From Kiritimatiellia bacterium (lineage in GTDB: Bacteria > Verrucomicrobiota > Kiritimatiellia > CAIQIC01 > Lenti-01): a DNA stretch of 46,719 nucleotides. Position 1 is the first letter of the stretch. Each line of letters opens with the position of its first letter. A program made the position numbers and the translations under genes. The stretch is taken from the NCBI GenBank assembly GCA_028681135.1, contig JAQUJC010000018.1, positions 1 to 46,719 of the forward strand. The letters run 5' to 3'. The notes beneath the pieces were generated by a model. The model did no database searches, had not been told where the DNA came from, and saw nothing but the letters and a program-made list of their open reading frames with translations. This document shows, piece after piece, positions 16,236 through 23,875 of the stretch.

Positions 16236-17648
16236 ATGATTTTTAACTCGCTAGTTTTCTGGGTCTTTTTTGCGGTGGTGTACGGAGTGTACCGGGCGCT
16301 GCCGCATCGTGGCCAAAATATCCTGTTGTTGGTTTCCAGCTATTTTTTCTATGGCTGGTGGGATTGGCGCTTCCTGTCCCTCATCTTTATTTCCACAGTG
16401 GTCGATTACTGGGCGGGATTGGCGATCGACGGGGCGGGGCCGAACGAGCGCCGCCGCCGCATGGCCATCTGGGTGAGTATGGCCACCAACCTCGGCATTT
16501 TGGGGTTCTTCAAATACTTCAATTTTTTCGCGGACAATCTCGTTGTGCTGCTGCAGACCATCGGGGTGACGACGCCAATTCGGCACCTGAACATCATCCT
16601 GCCGGTGGGCATTTCCTTCTACACCTTCCAGACCATGTCCTACACCCTGGACATTTATCGCGGTCAGTTGCGGGCCACGCGCCGGTTTATCGATTTTGCT
16701 GCCTTTGTTTCGTTCTTTCCCCAGTTGGTGGCGGGGCCCATTGAGCGCGCAGCCAAACTGTTGCCCCAAATTGCGAATCCACGCGTGATCTCGCGCGAGG
16801 ATATGCAGAGCGGGGCATGGCTGGTGTTCTGGGGATTATTCAAGAAATGCGTGATTGCCGACAATCTGGCGGTGCTGGTAGATGGCGTGTTCGGAGTGGA
16901 AACCGCCACAGGCGCGACGGCTTTGTTGGCGCTGTATGCGTTTGCTTTCCAAATCTACTGCGATTTCTCAGGATATTCCGATATTGCCCGGGGGCTGGCG
17001 CGCTGGATGGGGATTAAGTTGATGCTGAACTTCAACAACCCCTATTTTGCAGCTAATCCGAAGGATTTCTGGGCGCGCTGGCATATGAGTTTGTCGACCT
17101 GGCTACGAGATTATCTGTATATTTCGCTGGGCGGCAATCGCCGGGGCCCCAGACGGCGGTATGTCAATTTGATGCTGACGATGGTGCTGGGGGGCCTGTG
17201 GCATGGGGCGGCCTGGACCTTTGTGGTGTGGGGGGCGTTTCATGGTTTTTTATTGGTGGCGTACCATGCGTGGACGGCGTGGTTTGCTTCGCAGGGCGGC
17301 GTGGCATCCAAGCGCTGGATATGGGCGCGGCGGGTGCTCATGTTCCATGTTGTGTGTTTAGGGTGGTTGTTTTTCCGGGCGGCGTCTCTGACGCAAGCGG
17401 GGCATATGTTGCAGCTCATCGTGACCAATTTTGCCTGGAACGTGCAGGCGACAAATATGCTCGTGGCGCTGACCTTGTTCTGTCTGCCGCTGTGGGTAGT
17501 GCAGAACCTGCAGGTCGCATCCGGGCGGCTCACCGCACCGACGGAATTATCGCTGCTGCCGCGGGTGGCGTTGTATGCCGTTTTGATTCTGATGGGTGTG
17601 GCCCTGGGCAATACCGGCGGCGGCGCATTTATTTATTTCCAATTTTGA
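16236..17648 (+). CDS. MBOAT family O-acyltransferase (AlgI-like)
   Basis: A 470-residue multi-spanning membrane-bound O-acyltransferase. The N-terminus is typical (MIFNSLVFWVFFAVVYGVYR, then LLLVSSYFFYGWWDWRF). Family landmarks include PVGISFYTFQTMSYTLDIYRG, the QLVAGPIERA block, FWARWHMSLSTWLRDYLYI and the catalytic histidine in GGLWHGAAW (His323), with a second histidine at 336. Such proteins move acyl groups across the membrane for transfer to alginate, cellulose or other exopolysaccharides, usually with an SGNH/AlgJ-like partner, which is exactly the next gene (1-bp gap). With the acyltransferase-3 protein this gives the locus two separate acylation routes. Confidence 0.95.
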   Translation: MIFNSLVFWVFFAVVYGVYRALPHRGQNILLLVSSYFFYGWWDWRFLSLIFISTVVDYWAGLAIDGAGPNERRRRMAIWVSMATNLGILGFFKYFNFFADNLVVLLQTIGVTTPIRHLNIILPVGISFYTFQTMSYTLDIYRGQLRATRRFIDFAAFVSFFPQLVAGPIERAAKLLPQIANPRVISREDMQSGAWLVFWGLFKKCVIADNLAVLVDGVFGVETATGATALLALYAFAFQIYCDFSGYSDIARGLARWMGIKLMLNFNNPYFAANPKDFWARWHMSLSTWLRDYLYISLGGNRRGPRRRYVNLMLTMVLGGLWHGAAWTFVVWGAFHGFLLVAYHAWTAWFASQGGVASKRWIWARRVLMFHVVCLGWLFFRAASLTQAGHMLQLIVTNFAWNVQATNMLVALTLFCLPLWVVQNLQVASGRLTAPTELSLLPRVALYAVLILMGVALGNTGGGAFIYFQF

Positions 17649-17649
17649 C

Positions 17650-18909
17650 ATGAAACATTCAGATCAACCGATGCCAAGATCTTCGACACCATCCGATGTG
17701 CGCGACCTGGAACGAGCCTTTCTGAAAAAGGGCTGGTGGCTCTTCCCGTTGGGAGGGGTGCTGGCGGCATTGGCGGTCGGGGGACCCTTTTGGGCCTGGG
17801 TGGATGGTCAGCCTATTGTTTGGCCGGGAGGGGGCGGGCTGATGTGGCGGGTGCTGATCGGGGCGCTGATTGGTGGGAGTATCCCTGCGGTCTGGGCCTT
17901 GGGCTGGTGGGTCCGGACGAAGCGGGGACGAGTGGCACTGGCGGTGGCGTTGGTGGTGGTTGCGGCAGAAGGGCTATTGTTGCAGCCGACAATTCAGGCG
18001 GCTTTGTGGCTGGCCACCCGGGCACGGCTGGAGGCGGATCAGTCCTTCATGCGCGAAGTCTGCTATGTGCGCCTGGAAGAAAATGTGGGGCGCAGCGATG
18101 AGCGACCGGCCATCATCCTGGTGGGGTCCAGCCAGGTGTTGAACGGAGTCGATGTGGCGTTGCTGGGGCAACTGGTGCACCCCGCTCCGGTTATCCGTCG
18201 GGCCATGTTTGGTATGACGCCGCTGAAAACCTTGGCGATGCAGGCGTATATGCCTTTTCGGGCGGGCGATACCTGCGTACAATATCTTTCGGAATTTGAT
18301 TTTACCAATCAGGCGGCATTCCCCTTTGCCTGGTTGCGGCCATATGGATCATGGAAAACGGCACCAGAGGTATTGCGTTGCCTGTCGTGGCGGGTCAAGG
18401 TGCGGCATTGGCGCGAAGTGATCGACTACCTGATGGCCGCAACAACCGAGTGGTGGCGTGCCCGTGATGCGTTAAACCGGATTGTGTTTCGTTTCTGCGT
18501 TACGGACCAAGGGGAGGACGCGGGACACGAGAGGGGGAGGCCATTGGACCCGGCAATGGCCGCGGAACAGGCGCGCGGAGACTTGAGATTTGAGGCGGCG
18601 GAATGGGCCGCTTTTCAGCGCCTGGCTCAGCGGCTGAACGCTCAACAGGTGGTCATGGTGGTCTTCGAGGGGGATGTCAATCCGGCGATATATTCCGATC
18701 AGCGCCGACGGGCCAAACAGACCGTCCGGGAACGGCTGAAAGATGTCCTGGCCACTGGGGCGGGGCGCTATGTCAGTCGGGAGGAGCAGGCGTTGGACCT
18801 GGAGCCCGGCGATTGGCGCGACATGACCCATCTGAGCCATAGCGGGCGCGAGAAGCTGACCCGCCGAATCGCCCAGGAACTCTCCGCCAGTGTCATGCCT
18901 ATAGATTAG
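17650..18909 (+). CDS. SGNH-hydrolase-like acylation partner of MBOAT protein
   Basis: A 419-residue protein with three hydrophobic segments near the N-terminus (about 28-50, 65-88, 95-112) and a large C-terminal domain probably outside the cytoplasm. The domain carries an SGNH/DltD/AlgJ-like arrangement: the nucleophile block ILVGSSQVLNG (Ser161) and the C-terminal acid-histidine block DMTHLSHSG (Asp391, His394; His397 also nearby). Known MBOAT partners of this kind perform the final acyl transfer onto the polymer. ATG 17650 follows the MBOAT stop by one base; the in-frame start at 17596 lies inside that gene. Family match is by motif and context, since overall similarity to named families is weak. 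Confidence 0.75.
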   Translation: MKHSDQPMPRSSTPSDVRDLERAFLKKGWWLFPLGGVLAALAVGGPFWAWVDGQPIVWPGGGGLMWRVLIGALIGGSIPAVWALGWWVRTKRGRVALAVALVVVAAEGLLLQPTIQAALWLATRARLEADQSFMREVCYVRLEENVGRSDERPAIILVGSSQVLNGVDVALLGQLVHPAPVIRRAMFGMTPLKTLAMQAYMPFRAGDTCVQYLSEFDFTNQAAFPFAWLRPYGSWKTAPEVLRCLSWRVKVRHWREVIDYLMAATTEWWRARDALNRIVFRFCVTDQGEDAGHERGRPLDPAMAAEQARGDLRFEAAEWAAFQRLAQRLNAQQVVMVVFEGDVNPAIYSDQRRRAKQTVRERLKDVLATGAGRYVSREEQALDLEPGDWRDMTHLSHSGREKLTRRIAQELSASVMPID

Positions 18910-19247
18910 AGACGATGCAATCGGTGGGGGGGGGCGTTGGGACTGAGTACGATGGGCGTAAGGTGGAGCGGCTTGCCCCCCCTGTGGTGTTGATGCTAAC
19001 TGTCGCCAGTAACTTTTTAGGGCGCACGACAAAATTTGGGCACGACCGCGCTTTCCCACGCCGCCACATGCTTGCCCGCCGTCTTGTCCGCTGTAGCCTT
19101 AGCGCAGGCGGAAGCCTTGGCGGAGGTGGATCGCGGCTAGTCCAAAGCGGCGTCATGCCGTCGCACTCCAAATCAAACCCAAGCATTTGATCATTTTACC
19201 CCCGCACGGGTAGGCAAATAGTCAGAAAATGGGGAAAAGAATGCCGC
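18910..19247. other. non-coding gap with degenerate repeat
   Basis: No supported gene. It holds a G-rich start, a stretch of 'gccttagcgcaggcggaagcc' type words and an imperfect palindrome at 19142-19172. It separates the glycan block from the toxin-antitoxin operon and may mark an insertion boundary. Confidence 0.55.
19142..19172. repeat. imperfect inverted repeat
   Basis: CCAAAGCGGCG at the left pairs imperfectly with CGTCGCACTCCAAA-type sequence at the right around a central TCATG. It looks like a degenerate copy of a dispersed hairpin element; no second copy is present in this window. Confidence 0.5.
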
Positions 19248-19276
19248 TTGACTATATTGTTGATCACGGATATATT
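19248..19276 (+). promoter_or_regulatory. sigma-70-like promoter of toxin-antitoxin operon
   Basis: TTGACT (19248-19253), exactly 17 bp, TATATT (19271-19276). The start codon is at 19302 with AAGGCGG as ribosome-binding site, so the transcript should have a normal short leader. Confidence 0.75.
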
Positions 19277-19284
19277 CGTGATCA
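19261..19284. promoter_or_regulatory. palindromic operator over the -10 box
   Basis: Perfect 8-bp inverted repeat TGATCACG (19261-19268) / CGTGATCA (19277-19284) with an 8-bp centre containing the -10 hexamer. AbiEi-type antitoxins are known to repress their own promoter through inverted repeats, so this is the likely binding site of the 19302 product. Confidence 0.7.
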
Positions 19285-19301
19285 TAAATATAAGGCGGTA
19301 C

Positions 19302-20465
19302 ATGAAATCGAAGCATGAATATCTGGAAGAGGGAGTGGCGGCACTTCTCGAATCTCGGGGCTGGCGGGTTTCCCAAAAGAAGTTGTCTGCCGGACAGGTT
19401 TGGTTAAACAAGGCTGGCCGTGACGGCCATCCGGCGCTAATCGTTGAATACAAGGCGCTGAACGTGTATCGGGGGGCTGACTTCCGCGCGGCGGTCGGAG
19501 ATGCTATTTTGAGGTTTCGGCATGGAGACCAAGGGGCCCATTCTGGGCCGAAACGCTTGTTGTTAGCCTTTTTGCTGCAGCGCATGAGCCGTAAAGCAGA
19601 AGAAGATCTTCAAGAATATTCTCGGGCCTATCTTTCCGATCTGCAATGGATTCTTCTGGCCGAAGATGGGTCCATTGTTATGCATGTCCAGGGACAAGAC
19701 GCGCGCGTCTCGCGTCCTCCGCGTCAGGACGCCGTCCGCAGGGAGCCCGGAGATCAGGGCAGCCTTTTTTCGCCGAACAACCAATGGCTCTTCAAGGTGC
19801 TGCTCTTGGGCGGGATGGATCCCAAGTATTGGGGCGGTCCCGCGCGGCAACCGGAGAGTGTAGGTGATTTTGCAAGTCTTGCGAAAGTACCGCAACCCTC
19901 TGTTTCGGCATTTGTGAGGAAGGCCCAACAAGAAGGATTCCTGAAGAAAGGCTCCAGCGGTTTTGTTGTCCAGCGCCAGCGGGAGTTGCTGGATGATTGG
20001 GGCTACGCGCTCAAGAGCAAGGCGCGCCAGGCCATAAACCTGCGGTTTCTTTATCCGGGCGAGTCCGAGGAAGAGTTCCGGCGCAAGTTGCGCTCTTATG
20101 GCAACGACCAACCAGCGGGTTCGGCTTCGTTTCCGGTCGCGATCGGCGGGCACATGGGCTGCCACTTGTTAGGCTTGGGCCGGTCGAATGTACAATCGGC
20201 GCGCCTCTATGCTGTGGGGGGGATCAAGGAGTTGCTCGCGGCGCTCGACTTGGTAGAAGATCCTGGGCCATCCGGGCCGGTTTCCCTTGTGATTCAGCGT
20301 AATCGCGGCTCCATCTTGCGCGGGGCCGTATCGGTGGATGGTGTGTGGGGGCGTGACGTGCTCCAGTGCTATTTCGATGTGCGATTTTCCTATGCGCGCG
20401 GCCAAGAGCAGGCCGACTACATCTACGAGCGCGTCCTGCAGCCGCATTTTGAATCGAGGAAATGA
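19302..20465 (+). CDS. AbiEi-like type IV antitoxin/regulator with nuclease-like N-terminal domain
   Basis: A 387-residue protein. The centre contains a winged-helix motif (DFASLAKVPQPSVSAFVRKA, about 189-208) followed by ELLDDWGYALKSKA, and the C-terminus reads LQCYFDVRFSYARGQEQADY, matching the C-terminal pattern of AbiEi-type antitoxins (an LYxDL...RGxEQA-like block). The N-terminal 120 residues are extra: HPALIVEYKALNV (ExK at 49-51) and a following AVGDAILRF helix look like a PD-(D/E)xK nuclease-like fold, possibly inactive. ATG 19302 was chosen over an upstream TTG because it lies after the promoter/operator and has AAGGCGG. It overlaps the toxin gene by 4 bp (ATGA). Expected role: neutralise the partner and autorepress the operon. 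Confidence 0.72.
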   Translation: MKSKHEYLEEGVAALLESRGWRVSQKKLSAGQVWLNKAGRDGHPALIVEYKALNVYRGADFRAAVGDAILRFRHGDQGAHSGPKRLLLAFLLQRMSRKAEEDLQEYSRAYLSDLQWILLAEDGSIVMHVQGQDARVSRPPRQDAVRREPGDQGSLFSPNNQWLFKVLLLGGMDPKYWGGPARQPESVGDFASLAKVPQPSVSAFVRKAQQEGFLKKGSSGFVVQRQRELLDDWGYALKSKARQAINLRFLYPGESEEEFRRKLRSYGNDQPAGSASFPVAIGGHMGCHLLGLGRSNVQSARLYAVGGIKELLAALDLVEDPGPSGPVSLVIQRNRGSILRGAVSVDGVWGRDVLQCYFDVRFSYARGQEQADYIYERVLQPHFESRK

Positions 20466-21325
20466 TGTTTCAGAGTTTGGCATTTGATGCATTTTTCATA
20501 AAGGCGACGGCGGCACTAAAACCGTATCTTGGCGATCTGGTCTGTATTGGCGGATGTGCCAATGCGCTGTATCGCTATCATGAGCACGCGCATGACATGC
20601 CGTTTCCCTCCCTCGGTACAAAAGACATCGATTGGGCCTCGCCCCAAAAGTTGCTTCAGGGGAAACGGAAATCGATTGCTGAACTCATGATAGCGGCACA
20701 ATTCCGGGAAGAAATTATGGGTTCTCAGGAAAAGGCGGTCGTGAAGTACAGTCCCAAGGACGAGAATCTTGCCGCCGACATCGAATTTCTTTGTTCGGAG
20801 TCGGGGCTTCCGGGCGGCAGGAGCCGGAGTGGCACGCCACTGCCCCACGCAGTACAACCCGGACTGATGGTGCAGCCCTTGCGCTACTTGGAGTTGCTGC
20901 GGCACAACACATGGAAAATCAATCTTGATCTTATTCCCGAGTTTGTTGCCTTGCATAACCTGCGAATCCGAATACCAAATCCGGCCGCCTATGTGGTTCA
21001 GAAAGTGTTGATTCGAGATCAGCGTCGCAGTTTGCAGTCGGCAGCCAAGGATTGCTATTATATCTACGAGGTGGCGGTCATATTTCGCAATGCTCTGGAT
21101 GCTCTCGCCCAGGAGGCGGCATCACTTCGGGAGACGTTTAAGCCGTGGCTGAAGAGATTTCCTAAAATAGCGGACGCGTTGTTCGCTGATGAAAACGCCG
21201 AAGGACCCGTATCTGCTCTCCAGGTCTTTACCGAAATGGGGGGGATTCAAGGAGTAAAAACCGGTGACTTGACTGCTGAGATGATTTCTAAAGCGGTTGC
21301 CAAACTGCTTGATGCGATGAAGTGA
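20462..21325 (+). CDS. nucleotidyltransferase-fold protein, putative type IV toxin (AbiEii-like)
   Basis: A 287-residue protein of the polymerase-beta-like nucleotidyltransferase superfamily. VCIGGCANALYRYH (Gly30-Gly31) and LGTKDIDWAS (Asp55, Asp57) correspond to the GG...GTxDID signature; ADIEFL provides the probable third acidic residue. The C-terminal part (NPAAYVVQKVLIRDQRR, then helical sequence) fits the substrate-binding helical domain. It is translationally coupled to the antitoxin gene. Known AbiEii-type enzymes block growth by modifying RNA. By comparison this pair would be a small defence or stabilisation module, but target and toxicity are untested inference. Confidence 0.75.
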   Translation: MMFQSLAFDAFFIKATAALKPYLGDLVCIGGCANALYRYHEHAHDMPFPSLGTKDIDWASPQKLLQGKRKSIAELMIAAQFREEIMGSQEKAVVKYSPKDENLAADIEFLCSESGLPGGRSRSGTPLPHAVQPGLMVQPLRYLELLRHNTWKINLDLIPEFVALHNLRIRIPNPAAYVVQKVLIRDQRRSLQSAAKDCYYIYEVAVIFRNALDALAQEAASLRETFKPWLKRFPKIADALFADENAEGPVSALQVFTEMGGIQGVKTGDLTAEMISKAVAKLLDAMK

Positions 21326-21456
21326 ATCCGGGGGGGGAGGGGGCGTGGGTCTCCAGATCTCCAGCTGGTCGAGCAGCAGGCTGCGCCCCTGCAAAACAGG
21401 CACTGAGCGGAACCGTAATTCTTTCGTCGTGCGCCCAATTCTGGAAAGGGAAACGG

Positions 21457-21486
21457 TTGTATGTGAGTCGGGGGGTGTTCTATACT
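21457..21486 (+). promoter_or_regulatory. candidate promoter of the Mla-like operon
   Basis: TTGTAT (21457-21462), 18-bp spacer, TATACT (21481-21486). Only 8 nt (GCAGGGCG) separate the -10 from ATG 21495, so the transcript would be leaderless or nearly so. Confidence 0.55.
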
Positions 21487-21494
21487 GCAGGGCG

Positions 21495-22283
21495 ATGAGT
21501 CTGCTTGGGTATATCGGAGCAAGTGTGCGCGCGCGGGTGGCGCGCGCGGTCCGCGTGACGGCGGTGGTGTGGGCGGTGCTGGTGAAGGCGCTCCAGCCGA
21601 AGACGTGGACGGCGCCGATGCGCAACGTCTTGGCGCGGCAAATTTTGTTTACGGGGCTGGAGGCGACGGGATTCGTCTCGTTAATCGCGGTGATTGTGGG
21701 GGGGCTGGTGGTGGTGCAGGCGCAGTACTGGCTGACGCGGCTGGGGCAGACTGCGCTGATCGGGCCGATCCTGACGGCGGTGGTGCTGCGGGAACTGGGG
21801 CCGCTCTTGACGAATTTCGTGGTGATCGCGCGCAGCGGAACGGCCATCTCCACCGAACTGGCGAACATGAAAGTGCATGGTGAGGTGCGTATGCTGGATG
21901 CCATGGGGATCGATCCGTTCGTCTATCTGGTGATTCCGCGGGTGCTGGGGGTGGCGGCGTCGACGTTTTGCCTGACGATCCTGTTCTTGGCCGTGACGTT
22001 CATTGGCGGCTATGTGTGCATGTGGATTATTTTGCTGGGGGATATCGACATGGGCCTCTTTTTTGGCAACATCATCGGCGCGGTCACGGTGACGGATGTC
22101 TTTAGCTTGCTGGCCAAATCGATCCTCCCGGGGTTGGTGACCGGGGCGATTTGCTGCGACGAGGGCTTGGGGGTGGGGGCAGCCTCGACGGAAGTGCCCA
22201 TCGCAGCGACGCGCGGGGTGATGCGGTCGGTGGCCGCGCTATTTGTGATGTCCCTTTTAATTTCTCTGATGGCTTATCTGTGA
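21495..22283 (+). CDS. MlaE-family phospholipid ABC transporter permease
   Basis: A 262-residue inner-membrane permease of the length normal for MlaE. Characteristic segments: the N-terminal amphipathic region, LIAVIVGGLVVVQAQYWL, GPILTAVVLRELGPLLTNFVVIARSGTAISTELANMK and VTDVFSLLAKSILPG. MlaE dimers sit at the centre of lipid transport complexes with an ATPase (MlaF) and a periplasmic MCE protein (MlaD), which retain outer membrane lipid asymmetry or move lipids between membranes. Here the next two genes are the equivalents of both. ATG 21495 gives the standard family N-terminus; the in-frame GTG at 21345 is rejected. It is probably the first gene of an operon reaching to about 26300. Confidence 0.93.
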   Translation: MSLLGYIGASVRARVARAVRVTAVVWAVLVKALQPKTWTAPMRNVLARQILFTGLEATGFVSLIAVIVGGLVVVQAQYWLTRLGQTALIGPILTAVVLRELGPLLTNFVVIARSGTAISTELANMKVHGEVRMLDAMGIDPFVYLVIPRVLGVAASTFCLTILFLAVTFIGGYVCMWIILLGDIDMGLFFGNIIGAVTVTDVFSLLAKSILPGLVTGAICCDEGLGVGAASTEVPIAATRGVMRSVAALFVMSLLISLMAYL

Positions 22284-22293
22284 GGATGCGGGG

Positions 22294-22950
22294 ATGACGT
22301 CAGCCTTTAACACCTTGATTCGGGTACTCGATGTGACGGCCGAACCCGGCGGGGGGGGGCGGAATTTCTCGATGATGCCTGGTGAGGCGGTATGGATTCG
22401 CGAAGAGCGCGAGGCCGGTCGGAAGTGGCTGGATTGGGTGACGGGCATTGAGCCGCCACCCACCGGTGCGGTGGAGTGGAAAGATGTGGACTGGCGGCAC
22501 CGAAGTGCCGACGAGGCCGCCGCGCAGCGGGGGCGCATCGGATGTGTTTTCGCGGGCAGAGGGCTGTTGGCTAACTTGGATATGGATGAGAATGTGTGGC
22601 TGCCCGCGCAGATGCATCGGCGCGACCAGGCGGCAGACGACATCGAAAAATGGGCGCGGTTCTTCGGCTGCTGGCCGCTGCCGCAGGAGCGGGCGCCGAC
22701 GGTGGCAGAAGACAGGCGGCGGCGGATACTCTGGACGCGGGCATTTGCTGGCCGGCCGGAAGCGCTGGTACTGGAATGGCCCTTAGTGGATACGGGGGCA
22801 GATGATCGCGACCTCCTACTGCGGGCGGTGGACCAGATTCGGAATGCCGGGTGCGCCATCGTCTGGTTGGACCAACAATTGAGTGACGAGGTGCGGTCGG
22901 CGCTGGAGCCGCTGGTTTGGGCGGCGCCGTTGCCGAGGCAAGGAGCATGA
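22294..22950 (+). CDS. degenerate ABC ATPase-like subunit (pseudo-MlaF)
   Basis: A 218-residue protein in the MlaF position, clearly derived from an ABC ATPase but without its catalytic motifs. The Walker A region reads REEREAGRKWLD (36-47) instead of GxxGxGKS/T. The Q-loop glutamine position in CVFAGRG is Ala87. The LSGGQ signature is replaced by VAEDR (137-141). Walker B plus catalytic Glu is LVLEWPL (E161, W162 in place of D, E), and the H-loop histidine is absent from CAIVWLDQQ. The scaffold remains recognisable through MPGEAVWI, TGIEPPPTGAVEW, NLDMDENVWLP and RAFAGRPEAL. It cannot be expected to hydrolyse ATP. A run of nine G (22351-22359) near the 5' end could be slippage-prone. It starts 10 bp after MlaE and ends 1 bp before the MCE gene. 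Confidence 0.8.
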   Translation: MTSAFNTLIRVLDVTAEPGGGGRNFSMMPGEAVWIREEREAGRKWLDWVTGIEPPPTGAVEWKDVDWRHRSADEAAAQRGRIGCVFAGRGLLANLDMDENVWLPAQMHRRDQAADDIEKWARFFGCWPLPQERAPTVAEDRRRRILWTRAFAGRPEALVLEWPLVDTGADDRDLLLRAVDQIRNAGCAIVWLDQQLSDEVRSALEPLVWAAPLPRQGA

Positions 22951-22951
22951 C

Positions 22952-23875
22952 ATGGCGAAGAAATTCAAGTTTCGATATGTAAATGAGATTGTGGGCGGGT
23001 TCGTGCTGCTGGTGTTCCTGCTGCTGCTGGCGGGGGTGCTGGTGGCGGGCAAGGCCCAGCACTGGTTCGAGCCGATGCATGACATCGAGTTGCGCTTCCC
23101 GCCCGAGGGGTCCATGGACCTGCTGAAAGGTGCGGAGGTTATGCTGTTGGGCGCGCGCGTGGGCAGCGTACAGGACATTCTGGTGGATGCAGATGGCAAT
23201 ATCACGGGCAGTATTCGGGTGCGGGGCTCCTTCATGCGCTTCGTACGCGAGGATTCGATCGCGCTGGTCAAAAAGAAAATGGTGGTCACGGGCGATGCCT
23301 TTATCGAGCTGACCCGCGGATCAGGGGCCGAGTTGCCTAAAATCGGTGCGGAGATTGAATGCGTGAAAGACACCGAGATCATGCAGATGCTCGAAGAGGC
23401 TCTGATAACGCTCCAGAAGGAGGCGGAGCATACGCTGGGGTTGGTGAATGCCGCCATCGAGGAGTATACCCTCCTGGCCGCGGGCATGAACGATCCCAAG
23501 GGCCACCTGCAGGCGTTGCTGGCCAATGCCAACGGGCTGCTGGACGACATCCGTACGGGACAAGGCCTTCCCGCCAAAATGCTCACCGATCCTGCCATGG
23601 CCAACGAGATCGAGGACATTGTTGTGCAGGTGCGGCAATTGTTGGAGCAGGTCAACGTCATGGTGACAGACCTGCAAGGGGTGGTGGTGAAACTGCCGCC
23701 CATGGCGGATACGGTGGCGGACGAAGTCGATAACCTGCCGGTGGTGGTGGGCGAGACCCAAACCCTGATGCGCGAGACGACGATCATGCTGGACGGGTTG
23801 CAAAAACACTGGTTTCTGCGCAAATACATGGAATCGGATGATGCGCTTCGCGCGGAGGAGGTGCTGGTGCCATGA
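22952..23875 (+). CDS. MlaD-like MCE domain protein
   Basis: A 307-residue protein with one N-terminal membrane segment (about 14-34: VGGFVLLVFLLLLAGVLVAG), an MCE domain (about 40-120) including FPPEGSMDLLKGAEVMLLGARVG, and a long helical C-terminal part rich in LLxxxN/V heptads (about 130-280). MCE proteins form hexameric rings in the periplasm that carry lipids for the MlaE permease. It is longer than E. coli MlaD (about 180) and closer to the PqiB/Mce1-type single-domain proteins with helical extensions. ATG 22952 has AAGGAGC as ribosome-binding site. It overlaps the lipoprotein gene by 4 bp. Confidence 0.9.
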   Translation: MAKKFKFRYVNEIVGGFVLLVFLLLLAGVLVAGKAQHWFEPMHDIELRFPPEGSMDLLKGAEVMLLGARVGSVQDILVDADGNITGSIRVRGSFMRFVREDSIALVKKKMVVTGDAFIELTRGSGAELPKIGAEIECVKDTEIMQMLEEALITLQKEAEHTLGLVNAAIEEYTLLAAGMNDPKGHLQALLANANGLLDDIRTGQGLPAKMLTDPAMANEIEDIVVQVRQLLEQVNVMVTDLQGVVVKLPPMADTVADEVDNLPVVVGETQTLMRETTIMLDGLQKHWFLRKYMESDDALRAEEVLVP

